DNA from: Bacillus sp. MUM 116
GTDB lineage: Bacteria; Bacillota; Bacilli; Bacillales; Cytobacillaceae
DNA length: 64,000 nt
Reading direction: 5' to 3'
Assembly: GCF_001866655.1 (NCBI RefSeq)
Contig: NZ_MLYR01000018.1
Span: forward strand, 119,645 to 183,644
Shown: piece after piece, positions 28,443-41,492 of the stretch
How positions within the stretch are numbered: position 1 is the stretch's first letter
Layout: every line of letters begins with the position of its first letter
The notes under the pieces: generated by a model
Database searches by the model: none
What the model was told of the DNA's origin: nothing
What the model saw: only the letters and a program-made list of their open reading frames with translations
Program-made: the position numbers and the translations under genes

Positions 28443-29465
28443 ATGCAATCATTCATCGACATCCAAAAAAGGTTAGTTCCTGATATTCTGCAAGTGCTGC
28501 AGAAAAGACATCATATCCTAAGATACATCGGATTCATGCAGCCTGTAGGAAGAAGAAGCTTAGCCGCAAGCCTTGGTTACACGGAAAGAATCCTCCGAAG
28601 TGAAGTAGATTTTTTGAAGGATCAAAACTTAATATTCTCCAATAATGTGGGAATGAGTCTTACATCTGATGGGGAAAATTTGCTTGATGATTTGGAAGGA
28701 CTCATGCGTGAATTAAAGGGTATTGATGTGATGGAATTAGAATTAAAGCATCGCCTGGGTATTAAAAACGTCATTATTGTTCCAGGAGACAGCGATGACT
28801 CTCCAATGGTGATAAAGGACCTTGGAAAGGCAAGTGCCTCTTACATGAAAAAGCATCTTGGAGGAAAAAATATTATTGCTGTTACTGGCGGTTCGACAAT
28901 GGCGGCAATTGCCGATGAACTTTCGCCTGAACCGGATCATAAAGAAATTTTGTTTGTTCCTGCGCGGGGCGGTGTTGGGGAGGATGTACACAATCAAGCC
29001 AATACCATTTGCTCAATTATGGCGGCAAATATGAAGGCAAAGCACCGTGTGTTTTATTTACCCGATCAGGTTAGTCCTGAGATTTATGATTCGCTTATTA
29101 AAGAGCCTGGAATTCATGAGGTTTTAGAGCTAATTCAATCGGCGGACATTGTTCTTCATGGGATTGGGGACGCTATGACAATGGCTGAACGAAGAAAGTC
29201 AAGTTCCGAAACCATAAGGAAAATGGAAGAGGGAAATGCTGTTGGCGAAGCGTTCGGTTATTATTTTAACGAGACGGGCGATATTGTACACAAGGTTTTT
29301 ACAGTTGGAATCCAACTCGGCGACTTAGCCCGCATCCCCGATATCATTTCTGTAGCCGGCGGTGCATCCAAAGCAAAGGCCATTCGGGCTTATATGAAGC
29401 AAGCTCCTCCATCCACTGTCTTAATAACGGATGAGGGTGCAGCAAGAAAGTTATTAAAAGGGTAA
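28443..29465 (+). CDS. cggR: Central glycolytic genes regulator
   Basis: Repressor of 340 aa of the SorC/DeoR type. An N-terminal winged helix (~25-75; 'GRRSLAASLGYTERILRSEVDFLKDQNL') is followed by the sugar-binding domain with 'AVTGGSTMAAIADEL' and 'FVPARGGVGEDVHNQANTICSIMA', where fructose-1,6-bisphosphate binds. ATG 28443 lies 9 bases after AAGGAG; GTG 28437 would be only 3 bases away, and the ATG gives the usual N-terminus. It heads the cggR-gapA-pgk-tpiA-gpmI-eno cluster and represses it in the absence of glycolytic flux. Confidence 0.97.
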   Translation: MQSFIDIQKRLVPDILQVLQKRHHILRYIGFMQPVGRRSLAASLGYTERILRSEVDFLKDQNLIFSNNVGMSLTSDGENLLDDLEGLMRELKGIDVMELELKHRLGIKNVIIVPGDSDDSPMVIKDLGKASASYMKKHLGGKNIIAVTGGSTMAAIADELSPEPDHKEILFVPARGGVGEDVHNQANTICSIMAANMKAKHRVFYLPDQVSPEIYDSLIKEPGIHEVLELIQSADIVLHGIGDAMTMAERRKSSSETIRKMEEGNAVGEAFGYYFNETGDIVHKVFTVGIQLGDLARIPDIISVAGGASKAKAIRAYMKQAPPSTVLITDEGAARKLLKG

Positions 29466-29476
29466 ATCCTTTTTTA

Positions 29477-30558
<1,082 letters not shown>

Positions 30559-30585
30559 TCATAGAACATTTCTGTTTAGACGGAA

Positions 30586-30615
30586 TTGGCAAAAACGCCA
30601 AGGGCAGTCTATAAT
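30586..30615 (+). promoter_or_regulatory. Candidate promoter between gapA and pgk
   Basis: TTGGCA (30586-30591), 18-base spacer, perfect TATAAT (30610-30615). The predicted start near 30622 is upstream of the terminator at 30633, so transcripts begun here would meet it first. Confidence 0.55.
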
Positions 30616-30632
30616 GGTAAATGGCGTGACAA

Positions 30633-30666
30633 AGGGGAGTGGGGAAGATTCCCCCTCCTTTTTTTA
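30633..30666 (+). terminator. Terminator between gapA and pgk
   Basis: GGAG-T-GGGGA pairs with TCCCC-CTCC (one bulge) around a short loop and is followed by a run of T. It would limit read-through from cggR-gapA into pgk. Confidence 0.85.
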
Positions 30667-30729
30667 TTGTAAATGGATGATATACCATTGATCGGTATTA
30701 TTCGCAGTACATATTAAGGAGGTCCTTTT

Positions 30730-31914
30730 ATGAACAAGAAAACATTAAAAGATGTAGATGTAAACGGAAAACGTGTTTTTTGCCGGGTTGATTTCAATGT
30801 TCCCATGCAGGATGGACAAATCACCGATGAAACACGAATTCGTGCGGCACTGCCAACCATTCAGTATTTAATGGAACAAGGAGCAAAAGTGATTTTAGCC
30901 AGCCATTTTGGCCGTCCAAAAGGCAAAGTAGTAGAAGAAATGCGTCTAGCCCCAGTTGGAAAACGCCTTGCAGAATTGCTTGGAAAAGACGTTAAGATCG
31001 CCGATGAAGCGCACGGTGATTCAGTAAAAGCTCTAATTGAAACGATGACAAATGGCGATGTCCTTCTCCTAGAAAACGTTCGTTTCTACCCTGGCGAAGA
31101 AAAGAATGACCCTGAGCTTGCAAAAGCATTTGCAGAACTTGCTGATGTTTATGTAAATGATGCATTTGGTACTGCTCACAGAGCACATGCTTCAACTGAA
31201 GGTGTTGCTCACCATCTCCCAGCTGTTGCCGGATTCTTAATGGAAAAGGAATTAGAGGTTTTAGGAAAAGCACTTTCTAACCCTGAGCGACCATTTACAG
31301 CGATTATCGGCGGAGCAAAGGTAAAGGATAAAATCGGTGTTATCGAAAATCTTTTAGAAAAAGTTGATAATCTAATCATCGGCGGCGGCCTTGCTTATAC
31401 ATTTGTAAAAGCACAAGGGCATGAAATCGGTAAATCTCTCCTTGAAGAAGACAAGATTGACTTAGCAAAATCCTTCATGGAAAAGGCAAAAGAAAAAGGT
31501 GTTAATTTCTATATGCCGGTGGATGCCATTGTGGCGGATGATTTCTCTGCGGATGCAAATACAAAAGTGGTAGCGATCGATGCCATTCCTGCTGATTGGC
31601 AAGCACTTGATATCGGACCAAAAACTGCTGAAATCTACCGCGATGTAATCCAAAACTCAAAACTTGTCATTTGGAATGGACCTATGGGTGTATTTGAAAT
31701 CGACAAATTTGCAGGCGGAACAAAAGCGGTTGCTGAAGCTCTAGCTGAAGCAGAAGGAACTTATTCTGTCATTGGCGGTGGGGACTCTGCAGCAGCAGTG
31801 GAAAAATTCCATTTAGCAGATAAAATGAGCCATATCTCCACAGGAGGAGGAGCTTCCCTTGAATTTATGGAAGGGAAAGCATTACCTGGAGTCGTGGCAT
31901 TGAACGATAAATAA
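30730..31914 (+). CDS. pgk: Phosphoglycerate kinase
   Basis: Glycolytic kinase of 394 aa. N-terminal substrate domain: '[14 protein letters not shown]', '[10 protein letters not shown]', '[17 protein letters not shown]', '[13 protein letters not shown]'. The hinge and nucleotide domain carry '[19 protein letters not shown]', '[10 protein letters not shown]', '[17 protein letters not shown]' and '[16 protein letters not shown]'. Complete and of normal length. AGGAGG site. First gene after the gapA-pgk terminator, and followed closely by tpiA. Confidence 0.98.
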   Translation: MNKKTLKDVDVNGKRVFCRVDFNVPMQDGQITDETRIRAALPTIQYLMEQGAKVILASHFGRPKGKVVEEMRLAPVGKRLAELLGKDVKIADEAHGDSVKALIETMTNGDVLLLENVRFYPGEEKNDPELAKAFAELADVYVNDAFGTAHRAHASTEGVAHHLPAVAGFLMEKELEVLGKALSNPERPFTAIIGGAKVKDKIGVIENLLEKVDNLIIGGGLAYTFVKAQGHEIGKSLLEEDKIDLAKSFMEKAKEKGVNFYMPVDAIVADDFSADANTKVVAIDAIPADWQALDIGPKTAEIYRDVIQNSKLVIWNGPMGVFEIDKFAGGTKAVAEALAEAEGTYSVIGGGDSAAAVEKFHLADKMSHISTGGGASLEFMEGKALPGVVALNDK

Positions 31915-35566
<3,652 letters not shown>

Positions 35567-35585
35567 TATAGCTCTTATAGAATTG

Positions 35586-35634
35586 AAACCTTCTATAAAT
35601 GTGATAAAGCCTCACATTTATAGAAGGTTTTTTA
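35586..35634 (+). terminator. Terminator of glycolytic operon
   Basis: A stem of about 19 bp (35586-35604 with 35612-35630) around a seven-base loop, then T residues. It is the longest terminator stem in the window. The following stretch 35635-35909 has only two small inverted repeats (AGTTCA/TGAACT and AGTAAA/TTTACT) and no gene. Confidence 0.92.
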
Positions 35635-35909
35635 TGTTTTTTTAGGGATGTCGAATAGTTCATCCTGCTGAACTAAATTTTGTCGAAGGGTTAGGTATTT
35701 TAGGGTGGATGGGGTGAAGGAAAAGTGGTTTAAAGGAATTAGGAAGGTTGGAATTCTGAAAGAAATTAGAAGTGAAATCGGACCTTTTTACTAATATATA
35801 GATAAAATAAATAGAATACAGCTAATTAAGTAAAATAATAATTGTTTACTAAATATTCCAAATAATGAATAATAAGGGGGTATTACAAATAAAAGGGGGA
35901 TTTAGTTAG

Positions 35910-37304
35910 ATGTTTCGAAAAAAATCGATGATTACCGTTTTAACAGCGGGGATGGTTTTATCTTCTGGGGCTGTTTATGCTCAAACGACAAGTCCGGCAA
36001 ATGGACAATCAGCCACAGCTTTTGACAACAAAATTATCAAAAAAATAAGTGCGGATAATATGTATAATACCATTGCTTTGTTATCAGAGCAGCCAAGGGA
36101 GGCTGGCACTGAAGGGGAAGTCCGTGCGGTAAAATACATAGAAGACCAATTCAAGAACTTAGGTCTTGAAACAAAAGTAATCCCGTTCCCTATTTATGAT
36201 TATTGGACAAACCATGTGTGGGTGAAAATTGGCGGCACAGACTTGTCTGGAACAGCCCCCCGTGCGTTCAGCGGTAGTGGAAGTGGAAACGTCACAGCTC
36301 AGCTTGTGAATGTTGGAAAAGCAAAACCTGAGGAAATTACTGATGCTGTAAAAGGGAAAATTGCCTTAGTGGAACGTGGCGATTTAACGTTCGTTGAAAA
36401 AGTGCAAAATGTATTAAGCAGAGGCGCCATAGGGGTTCTCATGTATAACAATAGTACGAGTGGGAATAGTTTTGGACAAGTTTCAGAGGGACAGAATATC
36501 CCGGCTGTCGCGATTACACGTGCTCAAGGATTAGCATTGGTAGAGCAATTAAAGTCCGGACCGGTTGAGTCAACCTTAGATGTCGATATCGAAAAAATTG
36601 AGAAAACTTCTTATGTAGTGGAAGCGAAATTAAAGCCGAACAAAAATAAGGATACGGGGCAAATCATCACCATCGGGGCGCACCATGACTCTGTTCATGG
36701 TGGTCCGGGAGCAAATGATGATGCCTCAGGAGTATCGGCTGTCCTTGAATTAGCACGGATTTTTACTAAAACTCCAATTGACACAGAGGTTCGATTCCTT
36801 ACCTTTGGTTCAGAGGAAAGAGGATTGGTTGGTTCGTCATTTTATGCCGCACAGCTTCCAAAAAGTGATGTGGAGCGAATGGTTGCCCACTTCCAAATGG
36901 ATATGATTGGCGGGCGTGATGCTGGAGCTGATAACCCTGCAGGTGGGTTAATTATGTATACGATTGACGGAAAGAAAAACCTTGTGACGGACTTAGGATC
37001 TGCCGCAGGAGCAAGAACGATGGATGTCGCGATTCCTTATGGCCAATTGGGCCGAAGCGACCATCAGCCATTCCATGAGTTAGGGATACCTTCAGCCCTA
37101 TTTATCCACTCACCAGTTGAGCCTTGGTATCATCAACCGACAGATACAATTGATAAAATTAGCAAAGAAAAGCTTCAGCAGGCTGCTTCAATTGTTGGCG
37201 CGGCTGCCTATCAAATAGCCCGTCCAGACACACCGGCTTTGGTAAATGCCCATGTGGCGCCAGGTCCAGTTGATTACAATTTTGATGACCGTCCGGTGGA
37301 TTAA
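35910..37304 (+). CDS. Secreted M28 aminopeptidase with PA domain
   Basis: Exported zinc peptidase of 464 aa, YwaD-like. Signal peptide at residues 1-24 (KKS charged start, hydrophobic core, 'VYAQT' cleavage region). A protease-associated (PA) domain lies around residues 120-230 ('ALVERGDLTFVEKVQNVLSRGA'). The M28 domain follows with zinc ligands in 'GAHHDSV' (His), 'GANDDASG' (Asp), 'GSEERGLVGS' (catalytic Glu and ligand), 'QMDMIGG' (Asp) and 'FIHSPVEPWYH' (His). It likely releases N-terminal amino acids from peptides outside the cell. A GGGGG-type site precedes the ATG. Faces the M14 peptidase gene across a shared terminator. Confidence 0.93.
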   Translation: MFRKKSMITVLTAGMVLSSGAVYAQTTSPANGQSATAFDNKIIKKISADNMYNTIALLSEQPREAGTEGEVRAVKYIEDQFKNLGLETKVIPFPIYDYWTNHVWVKIGGTDLSGTAPRAFSGSGSGNVTAQLVNVGKAKPEEITDAVKGKIALVERGDLTFVEKVQNVLSRGAIGVLMYNNSTSGNSFGQVSEGQNIPAVAITRAQGLALVEQLKSGPVESTLDVDIEKIEKTSYVVEAKLKPNKNKDTGQIITIGAHHDSVHGGPGANDDASGVSAVLELARIFTKTPIDTEVRFLTFGSEERGLVGSSFYAAQLPKSDVERMVAHFQMDMIGGRDAGADNPAGGLIMYTIDGKKNLVTDLGSAAGARTMDVAIPYGQLGRSDHQPFHELGIPSALFIHSPVEPWYHQPTDTIDKISKEKLQQAASIVGAAAYQIARPDTPALVNAHVAPGPVDYNFDDRPVD

Positions 37305-37342
37305 TAAATAGAATAAACGAACAAAAAAAAGCTGACTGCCCA

Positions 37343-37376
37343 AAAAGGAGTTGACCCCAAAAAGTCAACTCCTTTT
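37343..37376. terminator. Bidirectional terminator between the two peptidase genes
   Basis: AAAAGGAGTTGAC (37343-37355) pairs with GTCAACTCCTTTT (37364-37376); T-rich on the plus strand and also on the minus strand because of the A-run at the 5' side. Confidence 0.8.
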
Positions 37377-37384
37377 CCTTTCCT

Positions 37385-39790
37385 TTATTTTATTGTAATC
37401 GTAACCGAGTTAAAGTTCTTACTGCTGGTAAGTGGATTATAGTTTTTCTCAATATTACCGGCTGCATCTACAGCAAACCAATTGATGGTGGTCGTTTTCT
37501 CAATTTTTAATGCTTCAGCTTCTTCACGAGTTCCATTCAGTCGAAGATGTTTTGATTCGAACGTTGGCCGGCTTCCGTCCAATGTATAATAAATGGTTGC
37601 CGGTTCACTTGTATCAAACGTAAAATTCACTGGTCCCGTGAATTTCCCGCTGCCAGGCACCGTTTTAGATGATGGCGGCTGGTGGTCCTTAGCGTTCTTA
37701 TAAGCAACCTTTATCATTCCTATTAAACCGTTAGCAAATTCCATTGCTTCTTCATGACCTTCCGAGAATGGGGGTTGAAATCCAACTGGTTTCCATTGTT
37801 GTTCCTTTTTATCCCATAAATCAGCGCCCACCTCAAAATCCCAGGCATAAATACCTTTTTCGTACCATAGGTAGTCCGCAGAATTGCCTGCAGCAGAATA
37901 GAGAACATCCGGAACCGGACCAGTACGGCTCGGAAGAATGACAGTGCCCCGATAATCTTGAATATCATTCAGCATGGTATCAGAAACCGCCCAATAGAAT
38001 GCCTCCTGACCTGCTGTCGGGCGTGGCAGGGTTGTCCGGTTTGCATCGTATGCACCAGGTGACCACATAAAATAGCCCCCATAGCTATGAATGTTCATGG
38101 CAAACTTAATATTTGGAAATTGATCCGCCAACCAGACAATATTTTTTGCCTCGGGTTCGGATGTTTCCGATGGGCCGGCATAAGTAGTGCTGGTACAATT
38201 TGTTGTTGATGCACCAATAAAGCCGTCAAAGGCGGAGCCGATTGAATGGTTCCGATTTAAATCTACGCCCCAAGAATTCCGATTTCCAGGGTCAGATTTA
38301 TCCGGACCGCAGTAATTGGTCATATTTTTCCGCTGCATGTTGTAATCATAAAAACTGTAATTTGCTCCGTCAGGATTGACCGTTGGTACGAGGAAAATAT
38401 CCAAATTATTAACGAGCTTCTTTGTTTCACCATCATGTGCATAGTTACGAAGGAGTCGTTCCGCTGTTTCAATGGTTACAAGCGGGGTTACCCATTCACG
38501 GGCGTGCTCCTGGGCATATCCCAGTACACCAGGTTTAGAACCATCACGATGTTTTCCAATCCTGATGGCTTTTACCGTAAATGGTTCACGGGAAACATTT
38601 TCGGGGGCCTTTAAACCATCAGTTAATTTTGCAGAAGTTGGTTCAACAATGCCGCTACCGCTATTGCCTCGGTATGTAGTCGCAGATACCAGTTGATCAG
38701 CATTAGAATTTATTGCTTCAGCCACTTGTCGGACAGTACTAATGGGATTGCCTGATCCATTCGTCCCTAAAGTAACGATAACTTTTTTTTCTTCGACGCT
38801 GACATTTAATGGAGAATTACCGGCATTAGGGTTTTTAAATTCCACGGAAATATCATTGCCACCTTGATACCCCCAAGCCTTTGATGTAATCACAACAGAT
38901 GTATTGGTGGTGGTTCCCAATGTTGCCTGCGCCAACCGTCTATAGCCATTTGTTTTATTCGGCATATTAATAATCTCTACGAGGTCAGGAAATTCCTTTG
39001 CAAGTTTTTGGGCACGGTCGTATAATTCTGCCGGATCCATATAGTGATCAATAAAATCCTGAACATAGTGTTTTTTCGGATTTCCAGGCTTGTCCGTACC
39101 AAGCCATTCGGTAACAGCGCTAGTGGCTGTTCCGCCGAGGTTGCTTGTTATCTTTACAGAAGAAGGGATTTTATTTACAGGAAGTTCAAGATAATGGTAT
39201 AAATATTCACCGGCATCTACCAATCTAGAAAGAGTCGCGGATTTTTCCACTCCGTCTTCAGTCCAGGTTGCGGTAAGGGAGGTGCTTGCTGCTGCTCCAG
39301 CACTTGACTTCGCTTCTATGTAAAGGAAGGTTTCAGACTGATTTGTATAATGGTTTGCTCTAAGAATCTTCACTGAATCCTCCGCAGCTTGTACACGGGA
39401 ATCAAGTTCAATAGCTGATTGTCTCTCGGCATTTCTGGCATTCCATTCTTTTTCCGTCATTAGTATATCTTTTACCTTAATCCCATAAGTCTTTAGCATA
39501 GCAACTTCAGAAGGGGTTACAACCGCATCTACTTCAAAAATCCCATCGTGTGCTTCAGCCCTATGCGTTAGGTCAATCCCTAATTCCTGCAGCTTTTCTT
39601 TTGCATTTTGATTAGGTATTTCAAGCTGAACAATAGAGTAGGATTCCTCCTTAGGTAAGGGTAAATCGGGCTGTCCGGCTGCATCAGCCGTAGTGCTAAG
39701 ACTTGGATATATAACCGACAAACTAAGTCCTGTTATGGCTGTGAGAGCCATAATATTCCTTTTCCATTTTTGCTTTTTCTTTTTAACCAA
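37385..39790 (-). CDS. Secreted M14 zinc carboxypeptidase with inserted beta domain
   Basis: Exported peptidase of 801 aa. Signal peptide at 1-38 (highly basic start, hydrophobic core, 'ADAAG'). The M14 domain runs from ~245 to ~695: zinc ligands His429 and Glu432 in 'QEHAREW' and His568 in 'NIHSYGG', catalytic Glu653 in 'WDFEVGADL'. Between the first M14 strands and the HxxE motif sits an extra region of ~100 residues (~290-395; 'GGNDISVEFKNP', 'VSVEEKKVIVTLGT', 'STVRQVAEAINSNADQLVSA') resembling beta domains of phage tail and surface proteins. C-terminal residues ~705-800 look like a chitobiase-type or FN3-like module ('ATIYYTLDGSRPTF'). Start is TTG 39790 with GGTGGAG close upstream. Confidence 0.88.
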   Translation of the reverse strand: MVKKKKQKWKRNIMALTAITGLSLSVIYPSLSTTADAAGQPDLPLPKEESYSIVQLEIPNQNAKEKLQELGIDLTHRAEAHDGIFEVDAVVTPSEVAMLKTYGIKVKDILMTEKEWNARNAERQSAIELDSRVQAAEDSVKILRANHYTNQSETFLYIEAKSSAGAAASTSLTATWTEDGVEKSATLSRLVDAGEYLYHYLELPVNKIPSSVKITSNLGGTATSAVTEWLGTDKPGNPKKHYVQDFIDHYMDPAELYDRAQKLAKEFPDLVEIINMPNKTNGYRRLAQATLGTTTNTSVVITSKAWGYQGGNDISVEFKNPNAGNSPLNVSVEEKKVIVTLGTNGSGNPISTVRQVAEAINSNADQLVSATTYRGNSGSGIVEPTSAKLTDGLKAPENVSREPFTVKAIRIGKHRDGSKPGVLGYAQEHAREWVTPLVTIETAERLLRNYAHDGETKKLVNNLDIFLVPTVNPDGANYSFYDYNMQRKNMTNYCGPDKSDPGNRNSWGVDLNRNHSIGSAFDGFIGASTTNCTSTTYAGPSETSEPEAKNIVWLADQFPNIKFAMNIHSYGGYFMWSPGAYDANRTTLPRPTAGQEAFYWAVSDTMLNDIQDYRGTVILPSRTGPVPDVLYSAAGNSADYLWYEKGIYAWDFEVGADLWDKKEQQWKPVGFQPPFSEGHEEAMEFANGLIGMIKVAYKNAKDHQPPSSKTVPGSGKFTGPVNFTFDTSEPATIYYTLDGSRPTFESKHLRLNGTREEAEALKIEKTTTINWFAVDAAGNIEKNYNPLTSSKNFNSVTITIK

Positions 39791-39983
39791 AAAACTCCAC
39801 CCCCAAAATTCTCATCAAATTTTAATGTTACAATCAAAGTTTAAAATAATATATCTGAATATTTTGTAAAAATTTCGGTTTATAAATGTATTTTCGTCCA
39901 ACAAAAATTTCAGGAATCGAAAGAAATCTATTATGGTGGAAAAATAGAAAAAGGAGGTATTTACTGGTCAAAAAGTACTCGAA

Positions 39984-40012
39984 TTGACGAAAAATAATTG
40001 TAGAATTAAAAT
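39984..40012 (+). promoter_or_regulatory. Candidate secG promoter
   Basis: TTGACG (39984-39989), 17-base spacer, TAAAAT (40007-40012). It would give a leader of about 210 bases. The 436-base gap 39791-40226 has no convincing gene; it also contains an AAAAGGAGGT sequence at ~39950 with no start codon and the hairpin listed next. Confidence 0.55.
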
Positions 40013-40040
40013 GAACAATTATTTTAAAATAGATGGTTAA

Positions 40041-40078
40041 AATCGACATTTTTTTGATTTTGAAAATCTGTGTCGATT
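40041..40078 (+). other. Two-tier hairpin in the secG leader
   Basis: AATCGACA (40041-40048) pairs with TGTCGATT (40071-40078). Within its loop GATTTT-G-AAAATC can form a second stem. No T-run follows, so it is not an ordinary terminator. Confidence 0.5.
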
Positions 40079-40226
40079 ATTGCTCGGTTAGAAATATAAA
40101 AAAACAATTTTAATGGCTGCCCTTTGGGTCAATTTCCATGAACTGTTTTAACAACTCTATTGTACAAAGGGAAGTAATATGGTAAATTTAAGATACTGTG
40201 ATGTACGTCTATCAGGAGGTGGTCTT

Positions 40227-40460
40227 ATGCATACATTAGTCGTAATCTTATTAGTAATCGTAAGTATCGGACTTATTGCCGTTGTTTTACTTCAATCAGG
40301 AAAAAGCGCAGGTTTATCCGGTGCCATTTCTGGTGGTGCTGAATCACTATTCGGTAAGCAAAAAGCACGTGGTATTGATCTAATCCTACACCGTATTACC
40401 GTCATTTTATCTGTGCTATTTTTTGTACTAGCTGTTGCCGTTACGTACTTTAAAGTCTAA
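40227..40460 (+). CDS. secG: Preprotein translocase subunit SecG
   Basis: Membrane protein of 77 aa with two hydrophobic helices (~2-22 and ~52-74) joined by the conserved loop '[29 protein letters not shown]'. It is the third core component of SecYEG. ATG 40227 has AGGAGGT 6 bases upstream; the longer frame from 40179 is not supported. As in Bacillus it precedes the est-rnr-smpB genes, here separated by a terminator and a repeat block. Confidence 0.95.
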   Translation: MHTLVVILLVIVSIGLIAVVLLQSGKSAGLSGAISGGAESLFGKQKARGIDLILHRITVILSVLFFVLAVAVTYFKV

Positions 40461-40472
40461 TGATGAATGCTC

Positions 40473-40503
40473 AAAACCCGGCTGGAATTGCCGGGTTTTT
40501 TTG
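40473..40503 (+). terminator. Terminator of secG
   Basis: AACCCGGC (40475-40482) and GCCGGGTT (40490-40497) with flanking A and T runs. Confidence 0.9.
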
Positions 40504-40624
40504 TGGTTATGTGCAAAAGGGTTGATATCCGCTGGAAATGTGTTTATAAATTTAAAAAGTGTGTTGATATCCATCCCAAATATGTTGATATATTGCAAAA
40601 GCATGTTGATATCTTAAACAATCA
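40502..40624 (+). repeat. 21-bp tandem repeat after secG
   Basis: Five consecutive units of exactly 21 bases start at 40520, 40541, 40562, 40583 and 40604, with consensus TGTTGATATnnnnnnnAAAnn. A sixth, less regular copy, TGTGGTTATGTGCAAAAGG, lies at 40502. The second unit is the most degenerate. It directly follows the secG terminator. Confidence 0.85.
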
Positions 40625-40720
40625 TCATTCAAACCACCGCTGCAAGCCTTTTTTCTGGAATGTTCCCCATCCCATTGCTTAAACTAAGATAAGTTAAAGG
40701 ATTTTAGAAGGAGTTTTTTT

Positions 40721-41467
40721 ATGAGAATATCATTACCAAAGCCATTTACCTTTGAAGGGGGAAAAAGAGCGGTCCTTCTGCTCCACGGTTTCACCGGGAA
40801 TTCATCTGATGTACGCATGTTAGGCCGTTTTCTTGAAAAGAAAGGCTATACCTGTCATGCCCCACACTATAAAGGGCACGGGGTACCGCCGGAAGAACTT
40901 GTCCATACCGGTCCAAAGGATTGGTGGCAGGACCTGCTGAATGGCTATGAATTTTTAAAAAATAAAGGGTATGAGGAAGTTGCGGTTGCCGGTCTTTCTC
41001 TTGGCGGGGTATTTTCCTTAAAATTGGGTTACACTGTACCTATAAAAGGAATCGTAACCATGTGTGCGCCTATGTATATTAAAAGTGAAGAGGTCATGTA
41101 CCAAGGAGTTTTAGAATACGCCCGCGAATTTAAAAAACGAGAAGGAAAAACAGAGGAACAAATCGAATTGGAAATGAACGAGTTTGCAAAAACACCGATG
41201 CAAACATTACGCGCTCTTCAGGAGCTAATCGCAGATGTTCGGAATCATGTTGATTTAATTTATGCCCCAACTTTTGTGGTTCAAGCTCGCCATGATAACA
41301 TGATCAATACGGATAGCGCCAATATTATTTACAACACGATCGAATCCGTTCAAAAACAAATCAAATGGTATGAAGAATCCGGACATGTGATTACCCTGGA
41401 TAAAGAGAAGGAACAGCTTCATGAAGATGTTTATGCATTTTTAGAAACACTAGAATGGAACGATTAA
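40721..41467 (+). CDS. est: Carboxylesterase (Est30/YvaK-like alpha/beta hydrolase)
   Basis: Alpha/beta hydrolase of 248 aa matching the Est30 type of Geobacillus and YvaK of B. subtilis. The oxyanion region '[18 protein letters not shown]' is at ~17-35, the nucleophile elbow '[15 protein letters not shown]' has Ser near residue 94, the acid is in 'VQARHDNMI' (Asp near 193) and the catalytic His in '[10 protein letters not shown]' (near 223). It hydrolyses short- to medium-chain esters; the natural substrate is unknown. AGAAGGAG site. Precedes rnr by 25 bases and is likely co-transcribed. Confidence 0.93.
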   Translation: MRISLPKPFTFEGGKRAVLLLHGFTGNSSDVRMLGRFLEKKGYTCHAPHYKGHGVPPEELVHTGPKDWWQDLLNGYEFLKNKGYEEVAVAGLSLGGVFSLKLGYTVPIKGIVTMCAPMYIKSEEVMYQGVLEYAREFKKREGKTEEQIELEMNEFAKTPMQTLRALQELIADVRNHVDLIYAPTFVVQARHDNMINTDSANIIYNTIESVQKQIKWYEESGHVITLDKEKEQLHEDVYAFLETLEWND

Positions 41468-41492
41468 AAGCACCCAAAAAGGAGGGATCTGC

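Noticed and set aside
39834..40049. Minus-strand 71-aa open frame upstream of the M14 gene
   Set aside because: AT-rich, Phe/Ile-rich low-complexity composition, no ribosome site, and it would overlap the secG promoter.
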